The translations under genes and the position numbers were made by a program. Below the pieces are notes generated by a model. The model ran no database searches. It was not told where the DNA came from and saw nothing but the letters and a program-made list of their open reading frames with translations. From NCBI GenBank assembly GCA_021014325.1, contig CM037460.1:27122336-27186335 (forward strand): DNA of 64,000 bases, in the 5' to 3' direction. Source of the stretch: Plazaster borealis. Taxonomy: Eukaryota; Echinodermata; Asteroidea; Forcipulatida; Labidiasteridae. This document shows, in pieces, positions 43,101-51,394 of this stretch. Numbering within the stretch: the stretch's first letter is position 1; each line of letters begins with the position of its first letter.

Positions 43101-45503
43101 TGTTGGCTACTGGGTTAGTTAGTCTCAGGAGTATTGGTCACATGCAAAATCAGAGGAAATACGTAAGGAGATAGTGGAGGAACAGGAGTAAATACACTAG
43201 TTGTCCAAAAATAAGTGGCAGGCATTGCGCTTAAACTTTTTGTAAAGTAGCCCACCGGGCTATTAAACTGTGCGTTTCACTTGCAGTTTTAGTAGCCCAG
43301 GTTTTCAACATGTTTTGTCGATGTATTAATGGTAGCGATCACACCCAGTTTAAGGGTCAAATGAAGTTACATTCACACTCAAAAACACATTTACAAAATG
43401 TATTGTTCACATTTGAATAGAAAGAAATCATGAGCATTTTAAACAAGTATTGCACGGTTTTTTAGTAGCCCACAGGGCGAGTTGAGAAGTGGTGTTTACT
43501 AGCCTGTAGCAGTTTTGACTTGACAGTGTTCGCTGGGCTAGTGTTAAGGGTGAGCCCTGTTTGGTAATATCAAGTAAGGGGGTTATGGCGATTACGCCAT
43601 GTCCAAATTGATGGCTTCAGCAATGGCTACGGCCAGGGCACAATTTCATAGAGCTAGCTCAGAAAAGGGTTACCAGCTAAACAATACAATTTCCCATTGT
43701 GGTTTTTGTGACTGGTATCCTGCTTATTGTTGCTTAGCAGAATTTTTTTAAGCAATATTTTCTGCTTAAACATCACTATGAAATTAGGCCCTGATCACTG
43801 AAACATTCTATTCTGTAAAGTGTTCCTGCTTCATATGATCGTAGCTGTAGCCAAAGCCACTTGACTAGGACAAAGCCTAAGTTAGTCAGGACTATGATTT
43901 ATCAGGAGTTCTCCTGATATGATTTTTCATTGACCCCCCTTGGCTTTCAGATTTTCTTGAAAGAGCCAATCTTGCCATCACAGAGAGGAAAGACACACGT
44001 AATACGATAAAACCTGTAGATTTATATTAGTGGTGATGTAAAGAGTCTATAAATCTCTTAAATATTTCTTCAGGGAGCTTCATCTCCAGACCCAGAGGAT
44101 GATGTTATCCAATAGTCAGGATTTTTCATTTTCAAAACCATCTCACCCAAGTGATTTACCATGAAGGAGATTTGGATATTCATTCTCAGTAAAAATGTCT
44201 TCCAATCAAATGAAGGAAAACAAGATATGGATGTAAAATTTCCAACTTTAACCCCTACAGTCCAAATTCCTCCTATATCCAGTTGCCCAAGAGAAGGATT
44301 CAGAAGGATTTGGATCTGCAGGCCCATATTTACCAATGCTTATCACAGGGTCAGGCATTCCAAACTTTAATCTAAGTCCAAACGGTCTAGTTCACCGGAC
44401 GCAAGCTCTGGTGTTGTCAGCAGCAGAGTGTGGGTTCGATACTTGGTCATGACACTGGTGGTCTTGAGCAAGGCACTTAACCATAATTGCTCCATAAAAA
44501 GGTGGGAAGGTATTGCATTCTGCTCTACCAGCCAGGCTGCTAGTGGATGATACCCATGCCTACATCTTTACCGACTCTAACCCTGTTTCAGCCCCAGGAG
44601 TAGGTGGCAACGTGCCCCTGGTCCTGGTGGCAGTTGATTTGGGTCGATAGCCCAAATCGGTTAAGTGTAGCCCTCACCTTGAAGTGGCCGTCCGGCCTTG
44701 TGATGTTAGGCGATCTCTCATGAAAAAATATATAACAAAAAACATTGGAGAATAGGATATGGAATTAGTGCATCAGCGAGATGTACTAGTCTTCTTGGCC
44801 ATGTCTATGATGTCCTTGTTATGTCCGCACTTTGCTCCGTTTGTCATGTTTGTCAGACAAGTTTAATCTTTGAACCATCTTACCAGCTTAACATACATGT
44901 ATTATAACAACTAAAAAGTCACATTTACCACTCAAATTCATTTGTTTATACTAATTATGTTTGTTGCTGCCTTATCTGGTGGAAAACTTCCATTTTGGAA
45001 CTTGCCAGACTTCAAAAGGAAAATAAGTATTTATAGCTCATTTGAAATTATTTGCATTCCTTAATTCTTTACTTAATTCCAGCAAGTAGTAATGGTATAT
45101 ATTGATATATTTAAAAACTGTGCAAGTCGTTTCAAATAAAAAAATAATCATTGTTTTGGAAGAGAATTTCACTGTCATTTTGGAGTTTTCTTTTTTTGAA
45201 TCTTACCCTTTCACAGGAGGTACAGTAGGTGGCATGATGGCCAGATGGAAGTACAAAGGAAACAATCGACCCCTCACAGATGCCCTAACCGAATTGACAA
45301 AAGAACAACGAGATCAACTGCATGAACAGTGTCAACCGGTACTCCGCGATTACATCGACGATGACTTCATCTCGATGAGCCGGCTCATGAACAACGACGG
45401 GGAATTCCGAGAGAGATTGGTGCAGAGTCTAAAGTCATTTGTCGCCGACACGATGAAACTTCAACTATGTGTGGAAGTGCTCACAAGAGGCAAAGCAGAA
45501 TGA
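37026..45503 (+). CDS. C19orf12 homologue with two alternative terminal exons
   Basis: C19orf12 is a small membrane protein of mitochondria, ER and their contacts; its loss in human causes a brain-iron disorder (MPAN). The common exon encodes MPVSPEELVRLLAILAQEEN, then a glycine-zipper membrane segment (residues 31-58: GGAMAGAGAVIGGFCGGPIG and onward). It ends in phase 1. Two downstream exons, 41992-42251 and 45217-45503, both begin after a good acceptor in the matching phase, both continue with GGT(L/V)G, and both end in a stop. Products are 139 and 148 aa, like the human 141-152 aa. The first keeps more of the human signature (MTSGKFKSVPEIL, RLVMG). Exon 1 starts at 36970 after CCCCAG, so a 5' leader exon lies upstream. 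Family call secure; alternative use is inferred from phase and stops. Confidence 0.9.
37301..37717. mobile_element. Family-C element
   Basis: CAGGGCTTGAATTTGG to AAATTCAAGCCCTG, with CACAAGACCGTAGGGCTTGT. 115 bases after the C19orf12-like common exon. An outer inverted pair (GAGAAGTGTTGGTTC, GAACCAACCCTTCTC) surrounds it (37270-37804). Confidence 0.8.
37971..38168. mobile_element. Family-A MITE
   Basis: GGGTTCAATTTCATATAGCT to GAAGTTGGACCCTG, diverged, 25 bp before a large foldback. C19orf12-like intron. Confidence 0.85.
38193..38699. mobile_element. Long foldback, about 210-bp arms
   Basis: AACTGCGCCAATAAAGTATC at the left and GATACTTTATTGGCGCAGTT at the right, flanked by TA. The arms stay complementary to GCCCCTATTCA/TGAATAGGGGC around an 80-bp loop. 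C19orf12-like intron. Confidence 0.88.
39484..39968. mobile_element. Family-H element with two CRE octamers
   Basis: TGGGTGTGTTGTATAGCTTC...GGGTCGACCCA and its complement at the right. TGACGTCA at 39821-39828 and 39897-39904. C19orf12-like intron. Confidence 0.75.
40220..40412. mobile_element. Family-G MITE
   Basis: CCACATGAGGGCGCTTTCAA to ACACGCCCTAATGCGGT. Similar upstream sequence (40040-40220 and 23090-23270) suggests a longer shared repeat. Confidence 0.78.
40530..40822 (+). mobile_element. SINE-3 copy, full
   Basis: tRNA-like head (GGTCTGGTTGGTGTAGTGGT, ACCCCGGTTTTGAATC), body with GGGTTTTCAGTCCCTAC and CTGAGAGTCCTTGGCTTCAC, and an AAATG-repeat tail. C19orf12-like intron. Confidence 0.8.
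40823..41991. other. C19orf12-like intron, end
   Basis: No repeat family or coding signal recognised. Confidence 0.45.
41992..42251 (+). CDS. C19orf12-like terminal exon a
   Basis: 260 nt after TTTCTCAG. It encodes GGTLGSLAGAIMTSGKFKSV, then an amphipathic helical region ending NLKMDVMS and TGA. AATAAA at 42864-42869 is a candidate polyadenylation signal that would give a self-contained short transcript. Closest of the two to human C19orf12. Confidence 0.88.
42878..43008. mobile_element. pogo/Tc1-mariner-like MITE, 131 bp
   Basis: CAGTCGACTCTCATTAATAT to AACGAGAGTCGACTG flanked by TA; a deletion derivative of the element at 14139. It starts 8 bases after a candidate polyadenylation signal of exon a. 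Confidence 0.82.
43636..43793. mobile_element. Family-A MITE, internally deleted
   Basis: GGGCACAATTTCATAGAGCT to AAATTAGGCCCTG, shorter by about 35 bp. Between terminal exons a and b. Confidence 0.85.
44390..44735 (+). mobile_element. SINE-1 copy, degraded
   Basis: GGACGCAAGCTCTGGTG, GAGTGTGGGTTCGATAC and ATGACAC follow the SINE-1 head, with mutated boxes. The following sequence to 44735 (GTCCGGCCTTGTGATGTTAG) also recurs near 7600. Confidence 0.7.
45217..45503 (+). CDS. C19orf12-like terminal exon b
   Basis: 287 nt after TTTCACAG. It encodes GGTVGGMMARWKYKGNNRPL, then LTELTKEQRDQL and VLRDYIDDDFISMSRLMNND, ending TRGKAE and TGA. It aligns end to end with exon a (LxEx, QL, LxRLMxxD, SLKxF positions) but is strongly diverged. 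No second copy of the first exon was found nearby, so it most likely uses the shared exon. Confidence 0.82.
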
Positions 45504-45672
45504 CACTTATTTTCATTTTTCCTCCTCCTTTTATTTTAACAAGAGGTTGTTTTTTTTTGTGTGATAAAAGTGCTTGAGAAGGATGGTTATAGTTCCTGAC
45601 TTCATAAAGCTGTGAAACTACTATTCAATCGATGAATGTTGATGAGTGCAATGATGAGAATATTTTCATGAG

Positions 45673-46069
45673 TTAAAGGGATTGTATACGTTTGGTAATT
45701 AGAACCCACTGTTACATTCAATCCTATATAGTTGTAGATACCATAAAACTAACCTGTAAAAAATTTCATTTCAAAAGGTGGTAGCGTTTTTGAGATAATA
45801 TTGCCGAAAATCTGGAGCGATTTATGTCAACGCAAGGAAGAATAATCTGCAATTGGAATACACAATCTGAGAACATTACTGTCAGTACAATTCTCAGATT
45901 CAAATTTTTGGGGATAAAAAGTGATATATTTTTCCATAACCGCAGTACTTCAAAGTGAAAATGTTCTCAAAATGCATTATATTATCCAAAGCTGCTGTAC
46001 TTCTTACCAAGTAAGTTTTTATTGCCATTGATTTTCAGAGTCATTACCAAATGTATACAGACCCTTTAA
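45673..46069. mobile_element. Family-K MITE
   Basis: TTAA-AGGGATTGTATACG to ATGTATACAGACCCT-TTAA, 170 bp after the C19orf12-like exon b stop, so probably in its 3' UTR or flank. Confidence 0.8.
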
Positions 46070-46479
46070 ATGATTCAAAAGTTGTCAATCAACGAATGAA
46101 AATATCCTCTCCGTTGTATGAATTTAAAACATTCATTATTTGTTTTATATAACATCCAAGTAGACCTTTGTTATTCGGAGGAAAAAACAGTCAGCTACGT
46201 GTACAAGATTATATTCTGAGATCCACTACAAGGGCATTTTGTACTGCTAGGTATAACGCATGTACGCGCAAAGTGTTGCCTTGCGTGCAATAATTTTATA
46301 AAGGATGGGACGAAAATGCATGTTGAATGTTACCAAACTGGTCGGTTTATGATGTAGGCCATGGAATGGTTTAAATTATGAATGTCGCATGACTGAAAAT
46401 TATCAAATCAAATGACAAGAATCTACTTGGGTGTTATATAAACAATATTATCTTCAAGCAGGCTTGGATCCTCGATTCT

Positions 46480-46815
46480 GATTGGTTGATCCTTAGCTAC
46501 AAGGAGTGTGATATAAACTTATATCGCACGGCCCATATCACACCCGCGTACTTTGTGTTCTAACTCCGCGTATTGCACTTTTATAAGCTATACGAAAAAC
46601 GTACAGCTTATAAGAAGTTAATGTAAAGTCAAAAGTGCTGCGTTTGCGTCCAATGTTCAAAGATAAATTTGTTATCACACGCACTCTCGTGGAATACCGG
46701 AAAATATAGCGCCTCTGCGTCCCATATCTAACTCGGCCTTCGGCCTCGTTGGATATGGGACACAGAAGCGCTATATTTTACTTATTGCACTCGCGCTTGT
46801 GTGATAACTTATATT
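46480..46815. mobile_element. Inverted-repeat element with palindrome
   Basis: GTGTGATATAAACTTATAT and TGTGTGATAACTTATATTA flank an interior with the palindrome CCATATCTAACTCGGCC/GGCCTCGTTGGATATGG (46722-46760). Probably a MITE. Confidence 0.6.
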
Positions 46816-47355
46816 AGTGAACAAGTCGGTGTGGTGAACCAGTCATTAGTGAACGTTATAGTCCAGCAATAGGCCAGTATTCTACAAAGCAAGAATTTTT
46901 AGTAGAAAGTTTGTGAGCTGTAGCAGTTTTATGAAACGGGGCCTATGTTGTAACTTTTAAAGCAACAAACACACTGCCTTTAATGATGACTTTGTGTGTG
47001 CTATGTCTCCGCAGATAAGCGATGATTGACTTTGTATTAGAATGAAAAGAGTTCAACTAAATCAAGGCTTTGATAAAATGTAAAATTAAAGTTAACACTA
47101 ACTTCAACTTGTAAAGATTAAAGATCATTAATTAACTTTGAAATAATGACATCTTATTAATTTCAACTCATTTACATAATTTTTTTTCTGAAAAAAAAAA
47201 TTATACTTTTGTGGACTGACAGATTTCTGGGATATTTTGGGGGAATATGTTTTTGTAAATTCATTTACAAATAAACTCAACAATGTTGCTTCCTAGGACA
47301 TGATAAACAAAAGCTATTTTCCTTTGTTCTTATTTTCATGTTTTCTACAGTAAAG

Positions 47356-47714
47356 CAGGCCTGAAATTACATGAAGTTGATGGCCTTTGTTGGCCTCTGT
47401 TGCCCTGTGCTTAATTTAATAGATCTGCATAAAGCAGAAAATATTGCTTAACAATTGTCTGCTTAGCAGAAATGAACAGGATACCAATCACAAATTGTAC
47501 ATGTGACATGAAAGTTTGGCCGGTAACCCTATTCTGGTAAGCATAATTTTGTTGTGCTTAGCTACTTTTTGTGCTTAAGCAGCTCTATGAAATTGGGCCC
47601 TTGAACTTGGTGCCCCTTCAAAAGTTACCCAGATTATTTAAAAAAAAATCAGTGGAAGTGTCGTTTGCAGAATGTAAATGGCAGTGCTCTTTTAATGATA
47701 AAATTCCAGGCCTG
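47356..47714. mobile_element. Family-F element interrupted by family A
   Basis: CAGGCCTGAAATTACATG to AAATTCCAGGCCTG, with the family-A MITE at 47404-47602 in the middle. Confidence 0.75.
47404..47602. mobile_element. Family-A MITE inside family-F element
   Basis: Left end TTAATTTAATAGATCTGC, right end CTATGAAATTGGGCCC. It splits the family-F element at 47356-47714. Confidence 0.85.
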
Positions 47715-47887
47715 TTAAAGCCAATTTTGAGTCATATAATTACCAAGATATATTTTCATGCCATTTCTGTAGAGTAAACAAGGTACCTTTTCATGGAAAA
47801 ATTATGTAAATGTTGAAGACAATGAATGGTTTTTGACTAGAGCTACAGTTTACTGCATATGCTTGTTCTTCAGCGTTGCAGCCAACT

Positions 47888-48183
47888 GCTATAGACCCAT
47901 TGCATATGACGTCACACTCTCAAAAAGGAGGCAGATCATTGGACGATAGCTGTTCTCTGTGCGTAAAAACGTGCGCGTGACCTCAGCGTATCTGTAGCGT
48001 TTCGCGTTATGCAAGGGGGACCTATTGACTTATATAGCCCCTGGAACGCGCCTCCGATCAATGCGCGTCATTTTTGGTGTCAGAACTCTTTTTTGTGCGT
48101 GTTTGTATACAATTTTGACACCCAAAATGACAACCAGGATAGGCGCATGTGAGTACGCTGCGCGTTGTGCAATGGGTCTATAG
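47888..48183. mobile_element. Family-E MITE with CRE octamer
   Basis: CTATAGACCCATTGCATATG to TGCAATGGGTCTATAG; TGACGTCA at 47907-47914. 3' flank of the C19orf12-like gene. Confidence 0.8.
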
Positions 48184-50198
48184 CCCAAGTCACTCCTTCG
48201 TTATTTAAGCGCTTTGTGTACCGCTATTTTACTTTACTTAAAAAAAGATTTTTACAAAACAAACTGTTGTCACAATCTTAACAATTTGGTAATGTTATGG
48301 TTTATGTACCTCCAATTTGACAAAATTAATTCATTTTATGCTGAGGAGAATTTTTTTGTTTTGGTATTTAAAGCAGGGTAATTTGCAATTGAGACCAGAT
48401 TCAGAAATTCTTGGAAACTTTGATACTACAAGTGAAAAACATTGTTTTTTTAACTCTTGCAACCTGTTTTGTTATTTAATTTTTTTTTAAAGTTTTTGAT
48501 TGCATCCAAGAAGACTTGAATCACAAGATTCAATTGAACAATCTTCTCTCATTGTCTGTGAAGAGACATTTACCAACGAGGTAATTTCTCACTAAAATAA
48601 CGCGCCATTCATTTCCATGCCATGTAGATGTTATGTTGTTGGTTTAAAATATGGGGGATATGCAAATTTGTTCCCATCCAAGTGCCTCAGTAATGCCAAA
48701 GGTGTTGTTTTTGACCAAGTGTGTCCTGATGGGGGACTATTGATACCCTCATAGGGATAACAGGTTCCAATTGGGGTAGAAGTATATACTTACATTGGGC
48801 TTTATGACTTGGTGCCACAAGTACAAACTTATCTTGCCGAATAAGTAATGTAGTAAAGATTCATACTTGTTCTTATTTTTTTCAGTATTATTTTCTTTGA
48901 TTGTTTGTTTTATTTTAGGGGGAAAGGAACGACTGTCAGTAATATTTTGGAGGCAATATTTGCAGATGTGGATTGCAGATGAGAAATTTGTTGAATCTCC
49001 TTTTTTTTCTTCCAATTTTTTGGGGTTGGTAGTTTTTTGTTTATTTTCTTTTCCATTTCAGTTTAATTTGAGTCGCATTTGAAATTCACAATGAAAGGAA
49101 ACTGAAACTGGTGGAAGATAGATGGACTGGCGTGCAACTTTTCAGCTGATCAGATGATTTCCTGATTTTGTTTGGTTTCTCAGTTGTGCCATTGAAAATT
49201 GAAAAACAGTACAAAGTCTCGCTGTTCTTGGGAATTTCCTCTTTCTATTTGTCCCCCCACCCTTTTCTTTTTTTACGAAGTGCCTGGTGAAAAGAGACTT
49301 GAAGTGACATTTAGTTATCTTGCCTTACAACTTCTTTAGATTGCAGCGATCTCTCCAACCCAGAAATTGCAGGAAGAATGGAAATAAATTGAACCGTTTA
49401 GAAATAGAAAGATGCTATCAAGGAAGCGTTAGAATTGCTAATTAGAATATTTTAAGGTGGGGGGGGGGGTTCGGAAAAATGGAAAGCAAATGGAAACAGT
49501 TTTATTGTCAGAAATCGCATTCCACCAGTAACTTTGTACTCTAATGTCAAGTTTTGTTTTCTTTCTCTCACTAGATGTTATTCCTGTCAAACTAAAATTA
49601 AATTTTATATGCAGGTTGGAAACTGGTTTTACTTTTCTACAAACCTCCTTTTGGCTGTTGTAGCATTCTGTTGATAGCTTTATAGAAACTACCAAAAGGT
49701 TAATGTAAAAAGATAGACTTTATTTCATAAACATTGACATTAGATAGATAGTGTTTGCCTTTCCTTTACGAAATGAAAAGGTCTCAATTCACAGAATGTA
49801 AAAAAGAAGATGGTCATATGTCAAACTCTATAAAATTTAATGAAAAAGTAAAAACCAACTTGTAATTATCTATTTTTGGAACTTAACAGAATTATAAACT
49901 GATTACTAATGTAGTTGTAGATTGAGTAGAACAATTTCATTTCAGTTAATATCTCTTATACTTGAATGAAATTATTTGAAAAGTTGCTTGTCCAAGAGAT
50001 AGTGTAGTTATTTGTTTTTGTTTTCCTTTTTTGTTTATTTTATAAATGTATTCATACGATATTCAAATAAAAAGCAATTTTGTAATCAAAGTTGTGTGTG
50101 TCTTTTTTTGTTTTAATTCTCTTGTCACCTGTTATCTTGGGAATGGGTAGGGCGGAGTTATGGGTGGGGGAAGGATCAGATTGGGGTGGGTTTAGATT
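48184..50198. other. 3' flank of C19orf12-like gene
   Basis: AT-rich. A family-B fragment (GAGGTAATTTCTCACTAAAA) is at 48579. AATAAA at 50066-50071 followed by a GT-rich run (TTGTGTGTGTCTTTTTTTG) is a good polyadenylation site and could end the exon-b transcript. Confidence 0.45.
50066..50110 (+). terminator. Candidate polyadenylation site, exon-b transcript
   Basis: AATAAA at 50066-50071, then a GT-rich element 20 bases on. It is the best such pair between exon b and NAGPA, but it would imply a 4.5-kb 3' UTR. Confidence 0.3.
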
Positions 50199-50825
50199 TG
50201 TGGACAAGTTGTTAATTTCTGTCGCGGTGATAGCGAAACGGCTCTCTCACTCGCAACTATCTCGCGAGACTGCTGATCCGAGCAAGACTATTGTTCTCAC
50301 TACTATGGTCCAATGTGAGAGCAGTAGTCTCACGCGGAGAATAGAAGCAGTCTTGCACAGAAATGCCACTTTTCCGGATTTACCCGGATTTCTGGTTTAA
50401 ACAAAAATAAACCTCAACTTCCGTTTTTTTGTGTGTTTTTTTTTTTTAAATCAAGCTTGAATCAAGTTATAATTGTTTGGCCTCTAAAGCAAGTCCGCTT
50501 TGCAATAAGCGATTTTCGCTAAAAGTATTAGTTTATATCGTAAATGTTGTAATTTTCCTCTTTTTACGGCTCGGTGAGTTGTTTGCCTAACTTGAACTCA
50601 AGTGCTCGGCGGTGCTACTCTTTTTGGGAATTCAATGTTGGCATCTCTGCGATGATTGTTCTGCGATAATTTGTCACAATGGTTACCACTCGCGACATTT
50701 ATTCAGTGGCTTTCTGCTTTTCTCTAAGGAAAAATAATGTTCAGGTTTTTTTCTGCTTGCAAGATAGTTGCGAAAGAGCCATTTCGCTATCACCGCGACA
50801 GAAATTAACGACTTGTACACAAGTC
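50199..50825. mobile_element. Family-L element, 60-bp inverted ends
   Basis: GTTAATTTCTGTCGCGGTGA and TCACCGCGACAGAAATTAAC, extending to GCAACTATCT/AGATAGTTGC. The plus frame 50092-50400 overlaps it and is not a gene. It ends 470 bp before the NAGPA start. Confidence 0.82.
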
Positions 50826-51214
50826 TAGGGTGGGATTAGAGAGTGGGATATGAACGGGTTAAAGATAAGCAACAAATCTAACATTAGTGAGTTTTTTAAA
50901 TGTTGCCCACAGCAAAGCAAGTTTCTTTGTTCAGAATTTGTGGCATGAGTGGGTTAAAGGTCATAAATTGCACAAGAAATGAATGAAAAGATAATGCCAT
51001 AGGTAATTGAAAAAATATGAAAAACAATTTGTTTAGCGCCTTTAAATTTCATGAACATTTTTCAGAGAAACCATTGTAATTCATAATTCTACAAAGTTCA
51101 CTGACACAGAGTCAGGTTACATTATACATATAAATCCTGTATCTGGGAAAAAAGAATTTTTAAATAATTTTCCTTCTAAAAATTATAAACTTTCGCTTTA
51201 ATTGTTTCCTAGTC

Positions 51215-51301
51215 ATCACGTGACTGACCCTAGTTTCGCCGCAGGTGGCGCAATGTTTGGATCATGTGATTCGTCCATTCACCAAAATGGAAGATGGCGG
51301 C
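51215..51301 (+). promoter_or_regulatory. NAGPA core promoter: CLEAR-like E-box and YY1 motif
   Basis: ATCACGTGACT (51215-51225) matches nine of ten bases of the CLEAR element GTCACGTGAC bound by TFEB/TFE3 at lysosomal genes. A second E-box CATGTG lies near 51264. AAGATGGCGGC (51291-51301) is an exact YY1 motif overlapping the start codon, as in many TATA-less genes. Binding is inferred. Confidence 0.5.
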
Positions 51302-51394
51302 GCCCATGTGGCACAAAATTGTCATCGCCATATGGCTCAAAATAAACATTTTGATATCAGTTAACAATGTTGAGTCTCTGAACATGAGTCAAGG
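51294..51394 (+). CDS. nagpa: NAGPA coding exon 1 (signal peptide)
   Basis: 101 nt, ATG at 51294 with A at -3 and G at +4, donor GTATGT, phase 2. It encodes MAAPMWHKIVIAIWLKINIL and ISVNNVESLNMSQ. Chosen because it is the only nearby frame that gives a hydrophobic leader and matches the phase of exon 2. Confidence 0.78.

Noticed and set aside
50092..50400. 102-codon plus frame
   Set aside because: Its second half is the inverted end of the family-L element.
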